From a virus: a DNA stretch of 55,580 bases. Positions 37,043 to 44,796 of the stretch are shown here, in pieces; the first letter of the stretch is position 1, and every line of letters begins with the position of its first letter. The stretch spans positions 10,318 through 65,897 of the IMG/VR virus record IMGVR_UViG_3300030101_003309, one strand, 5' to 3'. Position numbers and translations under genes: made by a program. Under the pieces are notes generated by a model that ran no database searches, was not told the DNA's origin, and worked only from the letters and a program-made list of their open reading frames with translations.

Positions 37043-39253
37043 ATGAAAAATATATTTTTGTCTATACTATTATTACCTTTATTTGTTTTTGGACAAAAGG
37101 ATTTTGTAGTACATATAACTACTGATAGCTATCCGTCAGAAACAAGGTGGGTATTGTTTGCAGACAGTTTTCAAGGACCAATTATATCGGAAGTACAATT
37201 TGGGCATTATACTTTACAAAATACAACACACACAGATACGGTATTATTAGCGGACAGCATAACGAATATATCTTGGGTTATATATGACTCGTATGGCGAT
37301 GGTATACCAGGAGGTAGTTATTATGTTTCAGTTTGTGAAGATACTATCGTTAGTTACCCTAACCCTACATTTACAACTGGCTTAATTCATAATAGAGTAG
37401 TGCCTCAATGCATGCCTCAACCACCACCTTGCGTTCCTGCTAAAGTTATAATAAATTTAGACCAATATCAAGGCGAAACTAGTTGGGACATAAAAGACAG
37501 TAATGGTGTAGTGTATGCACAATCAGTAACTTATGCGGGTAATCCAGATTACGCGACTATTGTAGTGCCTGTATGTATACCAAAAGGTGAGTTAATATTT
37601 ACTATGTATGACAGCTATGGTGACGGATTGAATGGTTCGTTATGGCAAGGACAAGACGGATCATATTTCGTAAAGCAATGTAATGATACATTAGTATATG
37701 GCACAGATCCTGCTTTTGGGACTGACACGTCACATGTATTTGTTTCTGATTCTTGCCCACCCATATATGGATGTACAGATGATGATTATGTAGAATGGAA
37801 TCCATTTGCAGACGTAGACGATGGTAGTTGTCAAACTTTAAAAATATATGGATGCACCGATTCTACAATGTTTAATTTTGATCCGAATGCTAATACTATG
37901 GATATGATTGCAGATTGTGAGTTTACCTTAGTGTTGCATGATCTAATGGGTAACGGATGGGTAGGTTCGCATTTAGTTTTGAATCATCCAGATAGTGTAT
38001 ATCACTTTAATCACACAGGTGGATTTAACGATGAATATCAAATGAATTTATCAGCACCTGCACCAATGGAGTTTATATTTCATATATCGGCTCAAGCAGC
38101 ACTAACAACTATAGAGTGTGGTTTTACTTTTATTAATCCTGAAGGAGATACCTTGATAAGTATACAGCCACCTTTTATACAGCCTTTATTTCCATATGGA
38201 CTACTTACAAATTGTGGTAATACCTGCGAAGAAAAAGTTTATGGGTGTTTAGATTCATTGGCAATTAATTATGATGAAGAAGCAAACACTAGTGACTCTA
38301 GTTGTTATTATACGCCAGGTTGTACTAACTCAAGTTATTTAGAATATTATACACAAGGTTTTGTAGCAGACTATGATGATGGCAGTTGTATTATTAAAGC
38401 TGTATGGGGCTGTATGGATACATCAGCATTCAATTATGATTCTACTGCTAATATAGACAATGGAGGCTGTGTTCCTGTAATATACGGATGTATGCAGCCG
38501 CTTGCCTATAATTACAACCCAAATGCAAATACCGCAGATACTTGTATAGCATTTTTGTATGGGTGTACTGATCCAACAATGTACAATTATAATCCGTTAG
38601 CTAATGCTGATGATGGTAGTTGTATACCTTATGTGTTTGGTTGCACAGATTCAACAATGTTTAACTTTAATCCACTAGCAAATGCTGACAATAATTCTTG
38701 CATACCTTATATTTATGGTTGTACTGACCCTAGCATGCTTAATTACAACCCACAAGCAAACACTGAAGATTTTAGTTGTATCGCTTATATATATGGTTGT
38801 ACCGATAGTTCTGCTTTTAACTATGACTCTTTGGCTAATACTGATAATGGTTCGTGTATATCTATTGTTGAAGGATGTATGGATCTCAATGCGTACAACT
38901 ACAATGAAATAGCTAATGTAAACGACACATTGTCTTGTTTATATGCTGCGAATTGTATAACTGGACCAGGAGTACCATATTGGTTAAATGATCCGTGCTA
39001 TGAATGGGTAATATCTGTAGATGAATATTGTTGCCAAAATCAGTGGGATAATATATGTCAATTAACTTATAACTATTGTGATGGTTCTTATTATGGTCCA
39101 ATTCCTAAGCGTGTAGCCAAAAAATTAATTGCAATAACAGATCTGTTGGGTAGACCTGTAAACAATATTAAAAATAAATTTGTTATCTTTATATACGATA
39201 ACGGCACAACAGAAAAAAAATTAATAAAAAAATGGCGGTACTTACAACAATAA
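37043..39253 (+). CDS. Phage-encoded T9SS-secreted repeat protein
   Basis: Start chosen at ATG 37043 (736 residues), because it begins a clean signal peptide MKNIFLSILLLPLFVFGQ. Two copies of a domain centred on YDSYGDGIPGGSYYV and YDSYGDGLNGS fill residues ~20-235. Eleven YGCTD...NANxDDGSC-type repeats follow at ~242-632. Then comes a Cys-rich WDNIC module and a C-terminal sorting domain, IAITDLLGRPVNN (from ~696) then FVIFIYDNGTTEKKLIKK. That is the type A signature of the Bacteroidota type IX secretion system. The protein should cross the inner membrane by Sec and the outer membrane by the host T9SS, then sit on the cell surface or be released. Probably host-derived cargo; function may be adhesion, receptor masking or exclusion. 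Confidence 0.8.
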   Translation: MKNIFLSILLLPLFVFGQKDFVVHITTDSYPSETRWVLFADSFQGPIISEVQFGHYTLQNTTHTDTVLLADSITNISWVIYDSYGDGIPGGSYYVSVCEDTIVSYPNPTFTTGLIHNRVVPQCMPQPPPCVPAKVIINLDQYQGETSWDIKDSNGVVYAQSVTYAGNPDYATIVVPVCIPKGELIFTMYDSYGDGLNGSLWQGQDGSYFVKQCNDTLVYGTDPAFGTDTSHVFVSDSCPPIYGCTDDDYVEWNPFADVDDGSCQTLKIYGCTDSTMFNFDPNANTMDMIADCEFTLVLHDLMGNGWVGSHLVLNHPDSVYHFNHTGGFNDEYQMNLSAPAPMEFIFHISAQAALTTIECGFTFINPEGDTLISIQPPFIQPLFPYGLLTNCGNTCEEKVYGCLDSLAINYDEEANTSDSSCYYTPGCTNSSYLEYYTQGFVADYDDGSCIIKAVWGCMDTSAFNYDSTANIDNGGCVPVIYGCMQPLAYNYNPNANTADTCIAFLYGCTDPTMYNYNPLANADDGSCIPYVFGCTDSTMFNFNPLANADNNSCIPYIYGCTDPSMLNYNPQANTEDFSCIAYIYGCTDSSAFNYDSLANTDNGSCISIVEGCMDLNAYNYNEIANVNDTLSCLYAANCITGPGVPYWLNDPCYEWVISVDEYCCQNQWDNICQLTYNYCDGSYYGPIPKRVAKKLIAITDLLGRPVNNIKNKFVIFIYDNGTTEKKLIKKWRYLQQ
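37766..38940 (+). repeat. Eleven GCTD-type protein repeats
   Basis: Within the T9SS protein, 11 units of about 28-36 residues of form (Y/F/W)GC(T/M/L)D-x-x-x-x-NYxPxANxDDGSC. Each carries two conserved Cys at the ends. Units 7-10 (about 38560-38860) are the most alike, suggesting the most recent expansion. The last is a degenerate EGCMDLNAYNYN unit. Confidence 0.8.
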
Positions 39254-39501
39254 ATGGTATACCTTTGTATACTACAGTAGCTGAAGCTTTATCGTATGCT
39301 GCAGCAAATGGGCTATCAGGGTTTCACACACATAATTATCAAGGACAATTAGGGTATATGGGTGGAGCTACACATAGTCAAGCAGCTACACCATCTTCAG
39401 GTTTTAATCCAAATAATCAAACTAACACACCCCCTGCAACAAGCTCTGCTGGTTTTTCTAGTGGCGGAAGTAGTGGTGGAGGCGGTGGCGGAGGTTACTA
39501 A
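39232..39501 (+). CDS. Small Gly-rich protein with HTH-YQGQ motif
   Basis: An 89-residue protein overlapping the end of the T9SS gene by 22 bp. It begins MAVLTTINGIPLYTTVAEAL, contains FHTHNYQGQLGYMGGATHSQ, and ends in a poly-Gly tail (GGSSGGGGGGGY). The HTHxYQGQxGYMGG motif is one I associate with small proteins of marine phages; its role is unknown. The disordered Gly/Ser tail suggests a linker or virion appendage. No signal peptide is present. Confidence 0.6.
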   Translation: MAVLTTINGIPLYTTVAEALSYAAANGLSGFHTHNYQGQLGYMGGATHSQAATPSSGFNPNNQTNTPPATSSAGFSSGGSSGGGGGGGY

Positions 39502-39511
39502 ATAATTTAAT

Positions 39512-39898
39512 ATGTTAAGCAAAATATTTTCAGCAGGTGCAGGAGAACTAATAAAAAATGTAGGTGGAGTTATAGATAATCTTCATACATCAGCAGAAGA
39601 AAAAGCAGATGCTGAAAGAAAAATAAAAGATATGATAATGGGTTACGAAGCAGAAATGCAAAAACAAGTAACCGAACGTTGGAAAGTAGACATGGCCTCT
39701 GATTCTTGGTTGTCAAAAAATATCAGACCATTAGTGTTAATATTTTTATGCGTATCTACAGTACTTTTAATATTTATTGATGCTGGTGTAATATCTTTTG
39801 AAGTAAAAGCATCTTGGGTAGATTTGTTACAATTAGTTTTAATAACTGTAATTGGTGCGTATTTTGGAGGTAGATCATTAGAAAAAGTTAAAAAATGA
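39512..39898 (+). CDS. Holin, 3TM gene-transfer-agent type
   Basis: A 128-residue protein with an N-terminal amphipathic/coiled region (EEKADAERKIKDMIMGYEAE), then DSWLSKNIRPLVLIFLCVST and two further hydrophobic helices (VISFEVKASWVDLLQLVLIT, GAYFGG). The D(S/K)W-x-x-NxRPLV pattern plus 2-3 membrane spans is that of the 3TM holin family. Holins form holes in the inner membrane to time lysis. It neighbours a DUF5675 protein (41015) and the membrane/coiled-coil protein (36401), together a plausible lysis set. It overlaps the next gene by ATGA. Confidence 0.75.
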   Translation: MLSKIFSAGAGELIKNVGGVIDNLHTSAEEKADAERKIKDMIMGYEAEMQKQVTERWKVDMASDSWLSKNIRPLVLIFLCVSTVLLIFIDAGVISFEVKASWVDLLQLVLITVIGAYFGGRSLEKVKK

Positions 39899-40164
39899 TA
39901 GACGACTTAGACGGAGAAGTAAAAGAAATTATACATGAGTCTATGACAAACTCATACATGATTATAACAAATAAACTTACTTTTGAAGATTTATTAGATT
40001 ATAATGGATGCGCATTACCATTTAATCCTCAAAAAAAAATAGACAACAAAGTAATTGACAAAATAATTGATTATTTTTGTGAGTTGGAGGAATATGAAAA
40101 ATGTAATGAGCTTAAAAAACTTAAAGATTCTAAAAAATATAAGAAAAATTTCATAAATTTGTAA
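39895..40164 (+). CDS. Unknown 89-residue protein
   Basis: Begins at ATG 39895, overlapping the holin stop by four bases (ATGA). It is charged, helical, with a Lys-rich C-terminus (LKKLKDSKKYKKNF) and Cys residues at ~40, 64 and 74. No domain is recognised; coupling to the holin suggests coexpression in late infection. Confidence 0.55.
   Translation: MIDDLDGEVKEIIHESMTNSYMIITNKLTFEDLLDYNGCALPFNPQKKIDNKVIDKIIDYFCELEEYEKCNELKKLKDSKKYKKNFINL
40154..40161 (+). promoter_or_regulatory. TAAATTTG box (candidate promoter)
   Basis: TAAATTTG (40154-40161) followed by TAAAAAATAAAA, 16 bp before the ATG at 40178. It overlaps the last codons of the upstream gene. Same class as the boxes at 33500 and 36331; no -33 element is seen. 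Confidence 0.4.
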
Positions 40165-40177
40165 AAAATAAAAAACT

Positions 40178-40567
40178 ATGCCGCAAAATTATACATTAAA
40201 CGCAACCATGAGCATGACTGCTAGCTCAGCAACAGGATATTCACAATCACAATCTGGAGCATATACATTAAATATTACTGGAGTAGATCAAATAGCGACT
40301 GGAAGAATTGATGTTGCGCATAACAGTGACGCAACTATAATGGCTGCACCTGGACATGGAAGATTTATTTATGTAAAAAATTTAGATGATACAAATTTTG
40401 TAAAAATATATGACGGACCGTCTAGTGAGGCTGATTACATTGGTATATTAAAACCAGGAGAGTTTTTAATGACAGTAATTAGAGGAACAGGTACAACGGT
40501 TGCAAAAGCTGATACAGCCACAGTAACAGTAGAGTACGCTGCAGTAGAAATAGATTCAAACGCATAA
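40178..40567 (+). CDS. Small structural protein
   Basis: A 129-residue Thr/Ala-rich, beta-predicted protein with the pattern GRFIYVKNLDDTNFVKIYDG followed by LKPGEFLMTV. The next gene shows the same design (LYALIKNVD, then DLKPGECMV), and the 8535 product resembles both. These are likely virion proteins of the tail-fibre region. A promoter-like box lies ahead. Confidence 0.6.
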   Translation: MPQNYTLNATMSMTASSATGYSQSQSGAYTLNITGVDQIATGRIDVAHNSDATIMAAPGHGRFIYVKNLDDTNFVKIYDGPSSEADYIGILKPGEFLMTVIRGTGTTVAKADTATVTVEYAAVEIDSNA

Positions 40568-40577
40568 AAAATAAAAT

Positions 40578-41006
40578 ATGGCAACACAATCATTAACAAT
40601 ATCAATAACAGGTTCTGTAACTTTAGTAGACGCTACAGGAACAACAGTATTTACATATACTCCTAATTTTACTACAGATGCAACTACAGTTGATTCTGCA
40701 TTAATATCTACAGGAGAAATACTTACTAACGGAACATCAGACACTACTATAAATTTAGCAAGTCACAATAAAGACCGATTATATGCATTAATAAAAAATG
40801 TAGACACAGACTATCCAGTAGCTGTCAAACCAGACGGTGATGTAATAGCTGATTTAAAACCAGGAGAATGCATGGTAGCCCCTTTAAATTTAGATGGAGC
40901 GGCAAATGATTCAGCAAATTTAGATGTTGCGGCAACAACAGCAGCCCAAAAAGTACAATATTTATTATGTGATGGGGCAGACTTAGGTTTGTCGGATGAT
41001 GACTAA
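40578..41006 (+). CDS. Small structural protein, paralogue of 40178
   Basis: A 142-residue beta-rich protein, 10 bp after its relative, with VDTDYPVAVKPDGDVIADLK and LKPGECMVAPLNLDG. The shared KN(L/V)D...LKPGE(F/C) arrangement indicates common origin. The C-terminus is acidic (GADLGLSDDD). Function unknown, probably virion-associated. Confidence 0.6.
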   Translation: MATQSLTISITGSVTLVDATGTTVFTYTPNFTTDATTVDSALISTGEILTNGTSDTTINLASHNKDRLYALIKNVDTDYPVAVKPDGDVIADLKPGECMVAPLNLDGAANDSANLDVAATTAAQKVQYLLCDGADLGLSDDD

Positions 41007-41014
41007 AATATAAT

Positions 41015-41491
41015 ATGAAACTTAAAGTATTAAGATTTAGTAGCCAGGAGGATAGTACTTCTGGCTTACTTTTTTTAGAAGGAGATTTAGGTCTTGAATT
41101 TTTGTGTTATACATTAGAAGATGAAAGAAGAGCACTAAAGATAAAAGGAGAAACAAGGGTACCTGCAGGTATATACGAAATAAAATTAAGAACAGAAGGT
41201 GGTTTTCATGCTAAATACAAAAAAAGATTTGCTCCAATACATAAAGGGATGCTACACGTTATTGACGTGCCGAATTTTAAATGGGTACTTATACACACTG
41301 GTAATACTGATGAACATACTGCTGGATGCCTTTTGGTTGGCGACTCGCAAGAAAACAATATCATCATCAAGGATGGGTTCATTGGAAAATCAACTAATGC
41401 GTACAAGAGAATATATCCGAATATTGCTAAAGCGATAGACAGGGGAGATAAGGTTACCATACAATATATAGACTTAGATAAAAATATCTAA
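41015..41491 (+). CDS. DUF5675 protein, possible lysis enzyme
   Basis: A 158-residue protein with the DUF5675 pattern: YTLEDERRALKIKGETRVPA, GIYEIKLR, WVLIHTGNTDEHTAGCLLVG. The closing HTGN...T-x-GCLLVG resembles the His/Cys arrangement of L,D-transpeptidase (YkuD) active sites (HG...S-x-GC). The family is often found near holins and has been suspected as a cell-wall enzyme; I see no other dedicated endolysin in the window. It stands 2 bp before the tail-fibre gene. Enzyme activity is not proven. Confidence 0.65.
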   Translation: MKLKVLRFSSQEDSTSGLLFLEGDLGLEFLCYTLEDERRALKIKGETRVPAGIYEIKLRTEGGFHAKYKKRFAPIHKGMLHVIDVPNFKWVLIHTGNTDEHTAGCLLVGDSQENNIIIKDGFIGKSTNAYKRIYPNIAKAIDRGDKVTIQYIDLDKNI

Positions 41492-41492
41492 A

Positions 41493-43934
41493 ATGAAATT
41501 TATAGGACAGTTTATACAAAATTTTATTGCAAGATTTCGTAACGATGTTTTCTTAGAAGACGTTGATACAGGAACTATTGCTAGTGGTGGTAACTTAGGA
41601 TTAGATTCAAATAATAAAATTGTAAAAGCTTCAATATCCGCATCTGATACTACTTATGGTGTTTCCTGTGTAGACGGAGATAATTCAGATGAAGAAAAAA
41701 TTAGATTAACGTCTAGTGACGGTGAAACTGACGATGTTGTTTTGGAGGCTGGAACAGGATTATCAATAGCCAGAGATGATGATAAGATAACATTTACAAA
41801 CACAGTTTCAGATACTAATACACAGTTAAGTAATGCAGAGGTTAGAACAGCTGTTGAAGCCGCTAGTGATTCTAATGTGTTTACTGACGCTGATCACACT
41901 AAGTTGAATGGCATAGAAGCCAGTGCAGATGTAACGGACACGTCTAACGTTACAGCCGCAGGTGCATTAATGGATAGTGAAGTAACAAATCTTGCAGATG
42001 TTAAGTCTTTTGATACAAGCGATTATGCTACAGCTGCTCAAGGAGCTAAGGCTGATAGCGCACAACAACCGCCATCAGAAGGTGCATTTGCAAATGGAGA
42101 CAAGACTAAGTTAGATAATATAGAAACAGGAGCTACAGCAGATCAAACAAATGCAGAAATTAGAGCTGGTGCGTTAATGGATTCAGAACTTACAGATTTA
42201 GCTGGAGTAAAAGGTGTTACAATAAGTACTCTACAGGTTAAACCATCAGAAGGTGCTTTTGCAAATGGAGACAAGACTAAGTTAGATAATATAGAAACAG
42301 GAGCTACAGCAGATCAAACAAATGCAGAAATTAGAGCTGCAGTTGAAGCGGCATCAGACAGTAACGTATTCACGGATGCTGATCATACTAAGCTAAATGG
42401 TATAGAAACATCTGCAACCGCTGATCAAACAGCAGGTGAGATTAGAACTTTATTAGGAACTGGTAATGGTAATTTAGTACCAGCAGCAGGATCAGACGGT
42501 GAGTTTTTAAAGCATGACGGTACGTTTGGCACTCCAAGTTATACAACTAATACTAACACTCAACTTAGCACCGAACAAGTACAAGACATTGCTGGTCCGT
42601 TAGTAGCAACTGGTGGTACTAAAACACTAATTAGCGTTACTTATGATGATGCTAATAATAATATGGATTTTGTTGTAGATAATGATTTATCTAACTATGA
42701 TAACAGTTCAAGTGGATTTGTAACTTCAGATACTAATACACAGAACTCATACGCGATATCTTGTGTTGATGGAGACAACTCTGATGAAGAAAAAATAAGA
42801 CTTACTCAAAGTGGTGCTGATGGCGCGGCAACAGATGATGTTGTATTAGAAGCAGGTACTGGTTTAAGTATTGCTAGATCTGGAGATAAGATAACATTTA
42901 CAAACACTGTATCTGACACAAACACTAATCAATTAACTGAATTTACATTAACAGGTGATAGTGGTAGTAATCAAACAATAGCTCATGGTAATACACTAGA
43001 CATTGCAGGCGGTAATGCTATCAGTACAGTTGTTGGTGCTACTGATACAGTTACCATTAACCATGACGATACATCGTCTCAAGCTAGTGTTAATAATTCT
43101 GGTAGAACTTTTATACAAGATATACAGTTAGATACTTATGGTCACGTAACAAGTATAACTTCTGCAACAGATTCTGATACACATGTTGGCGATATAACAG
43201 GAGTTACTATTCAAACGGATGATGAAGGCGTGGCTTCAGACACGGCAGGCTCTGCAGATTTTATTTTATCAGGTGGTGAAGGTATAGATACAAGTTCATC
43301 TGGCACTACTATAACTATAGCTGGTGAAGATGCTACAACGTCTAATAAAGGTATTGCTAGTTTTAATAGTAGTCACTTTAGCGTAAGCTCAGGTGCTGTT
43401 AGCCTAAGATCACCGGCAATAGCTAATTATTCTTTAGTAAGTTCATCTGGTACCACGACAACTAGTACTACAGCAGGAGAGGCAAATGCAGTAGTAATAC
43501 CATATGACACAGAAGATTTAGTATCATCTAATAATACTGTAATATTAACAGGTTCAAGTGGTTTGACAGGTATTTCTGGAAGTTCTTATGCTTGGTACTC
43601 AGAAACACAAGGTGATTGGGAATATCAATGGAATGTTATGACTAATACAAATATAGTAAACAATAGAATATTAAATGGCGTTAAATTACAAAGAGGTACT
43701 CACAATGGCAGTACTATGACTTGGACTGATTATGATCCATCTACTTCTTTTATATATGATAGAGGTACTGGTACTGTGAGAAAAGGATCTACTACAAATC
43801 AAACGTTGGTTACACAAGGTGGTACTCAATATTATTGGAGATTAGTAATTTGGAAAGAAGCCGCATCAAATGCCTCAATGAATGCTATAACCGTAGTTAC
43901 AGGTGTTAGTTTAATAGTAAAACAAATAAGTTAA
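41493..43934 (+). CDS. Tail fibre with internal repeats
   Basis: An 813-residue Ser/Thr/Asp/Asn-rich protein without cysteine clusters. The N-terminus (MKFIGQFIQNFIARFRNDVF) is likely the tail attachment segment. Repeats follow: SCVDGDNSDEEKIRLT occurs twice (near residues ~57 and ~425); EAASDSNVFTDADHTKLNGI occurs twice; PSEGAFANGDKTKLDNIETG occurs twice. The last ~150 residues differ (WYSETQGDWEYQWNVM onward) and are the probable receptor-binding tip. Repetition and position after the lysis genes fit a trimeric fibre. A 97-bp near-exact DNA repeat lies inside. Confidence 0.75.
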   Translation: MKFIGQFIQNFIARFRNDVFLEDVDTGTIASGGNLGLDSNNKIVKASISASDTTYGVSCVDGDNSDEEKIRLTSSDGETDDVVLEAGTGLSIARDDDKITFTNTVSDTNTQLSNAEVRTAVEAASDSNVFTDADHTKLNGIEASADVTDTSNVTAAGALMDSEVTNLADVKSFDTSDYATAAQGAKADSAQQPPSEGAFANGDKTKLDNIETGATADQTNAEIRAGALMDSELTDLAGVKGVTISTLQVKPSEGAFANGDKTKLDNIETGATADQTNAEIRAAVEAASDSNVFTDADHTKLNGIETSATADQTAGEIRTLLGTGNGNLVPAAGSDGEFLKHDGTFGTPSYTTNTNTQLSTEQVQDIAGPLVATGGTKTLISVTYDDANNNMDFVVDNDLSNYDNSSSGFVTSDTNTQNSYAISCVDGDNSDEEKIRLTQSGADGAATDDVVLEAGTGLSIARSGDKITFTNTVSDTNTNQLTEFTLTGDSGSNQTIAHGNTLDIAGGNAISTVVGATDTVTINHDDTSSQASVNNSGRTFIQDIQLDTYGHVTSITSATDSDTHVGDITGVTIQTDDEGVASDTAGSADFILSGGEGIDTSSSGTTITIAGEDATTSNKGIASFNSSHFSVSSGAVSLRSPAIANYSLVSSSGTTTTSTTAGEANAVVIPYDTEDLVSSNNTVILTGSSGLTGISGSSYAWYSETQGDWEYQWNVMTNTNIVNNRILNGVKLQRGTHNGSTMTWTDYDPSTSFIYDRGTGTVRKGSTTNQTLVTQGGTQYYWRLVIWKEAASNASMNAITVVTGVSLIVKQIS
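42072..42339 (+). repeat. 97-bp direct repeat inside tail-fibre gene
   Basis: 42072-42168 and 42243-42339 are the same 97 bp with one difference seen (GCATTTG versus GCTTTTG). The offset is 171 bp, a multiple of three, so gain or loss keeps the frame. The flanking protein repeat (VEAASDSNVF) has diverged at the DNA level and is older. Confidence 0.85.
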
Positions 43935-43947
43935 TAAAATATAAAAT

Positions 43948-44550
43948 ATGGTATACATAAAAGATAAATATAGAGGTAAAGGTGCACAAATAAGATCAAA
44001 TTTTATAGCAAGACAAAAAGATTCAGCAAAAAAAGAAAACGCACCTACTGGCCTGACAAATCAACAAAGGGATCAAATTGCTACAGAAAATTTTAGGTCT
44101 TTTTCAAATGAAACAGCAAGGGGTCAATCTTTAAATATGACTGGAGCATCTACATTAGCAACAAATCAATTACAATCTAAGATTAGAGGTTTCAAGATAG
44201 AAGATGCTAATGTTGCGCTACGAATACTTGATCTACAACAAGGGTCTAGTTTAAATAATATTGTAATTCACAATCATCATACAAGTGAGGCTAATATTAA
44301 TATTTATTGGAGTCCAGGTGACCAAACAAGAGCTACGTTTGATATATCAACTGGTTTTATAACATCATTCAAAGGAATATCTTTAATAAATTTATACGGA
44401 GATAATTTTTCTGCTAACGCTACAGTATCATTAGAAGGTTTAGTTCAACATACATATAGAAATATTTCTAATCCAATAACTTTTTATGCAGTTTCTTCAG
44501 TAGTTGGACCAAGCATAACTATTAGCTCAACTGATGAACTATCCCAATGA
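43948..44550 (+). CDS. Probable tail-fibre-associated protein
   Basis: A 200-residue protein starting MVYIKDKYRGKGAQIRSNFI, 13 bp after the fibre gene. The N-terminal ~60 residues are basic and disordered; residues ~85-200 are beta-rich (VALRILDLQQGSSLNNIVIH; NHHTSEANINIYWSPGDQ). A second fibre component, chaperone or minor virion protein is likely by context. It overlaps the next gene by 17 bp. Confidence 0.5.
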   Translation: MVYIKDKYRGKGAQIRSNFIARQKDSAKKENAPTGLTNQQRDQIATENFRSFSNETARGQSLNMTGASTLATNQLQSKIRGFKIEDANVALRILDLQQGSSLNNIVIHNHHTSEANINIYWSPGDQTRATFDISTGFITSFKGISLINLYGDNFSANATVSLEGLVQHTYRNISNPITFYAVSSVVGPSITISSTDELSQ

Positions 44551-44785
44551 TACATATTGCGTGCCTATATGGTTAAGCAGCTGGACATTCAGAGATAGTA
44601 GAAACAAAATTTATACATTAAATAATCAGGTTGTTAAAGGGTATAATAAAGAAGAAATATTTGCTAATCCAAAAATTGTTAATAAACTTGTTAATAAAAT
44701 TAAAGGAAGACGATCAAAACAAAAGCTTGTTGCCTTAAATTTAACATTAACAAGTCAACACGGTTATGGTGTTGAAGAAAATTAA
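44534..44785 (+). CDS. Unknown 83-residue protein
   Basis: Starts at ATG 44534 within the end of the upstream gene (17-bp overlap, different frame). It begins MNYPNDTYCVPIWLSSWTFR and has a basic segment (VNKIKGRRSKQK) near the middle. No family recognised. Tight overlap on one side and 11-bp gap on the other support a real gene. Confidence 0.5.
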   Translation: MNYPNDTYCVPIWLSSWTFRDSRNKIYTLNNQVVKGYNKEEIFANPKIVNKLVNKIKGRRSKQKLVALNLTLTSQHGYGVEEN

Positions 44786-44796
44786 ACAATTTTACA

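Noticed and set aside
38682-38912. Second + strand frame within the GCTD repeats
   Set aside because: A repeat-driven shadow frame; no leader, and the repeat protein in the other frame has conserved Cys and a sorting signal.
37766-38940. Regular repeats considered as a CRISPR array
   Set aside because: The units are coding repeats with conserved protein motifs and variable DNA, not identical repeats with unique spacers.
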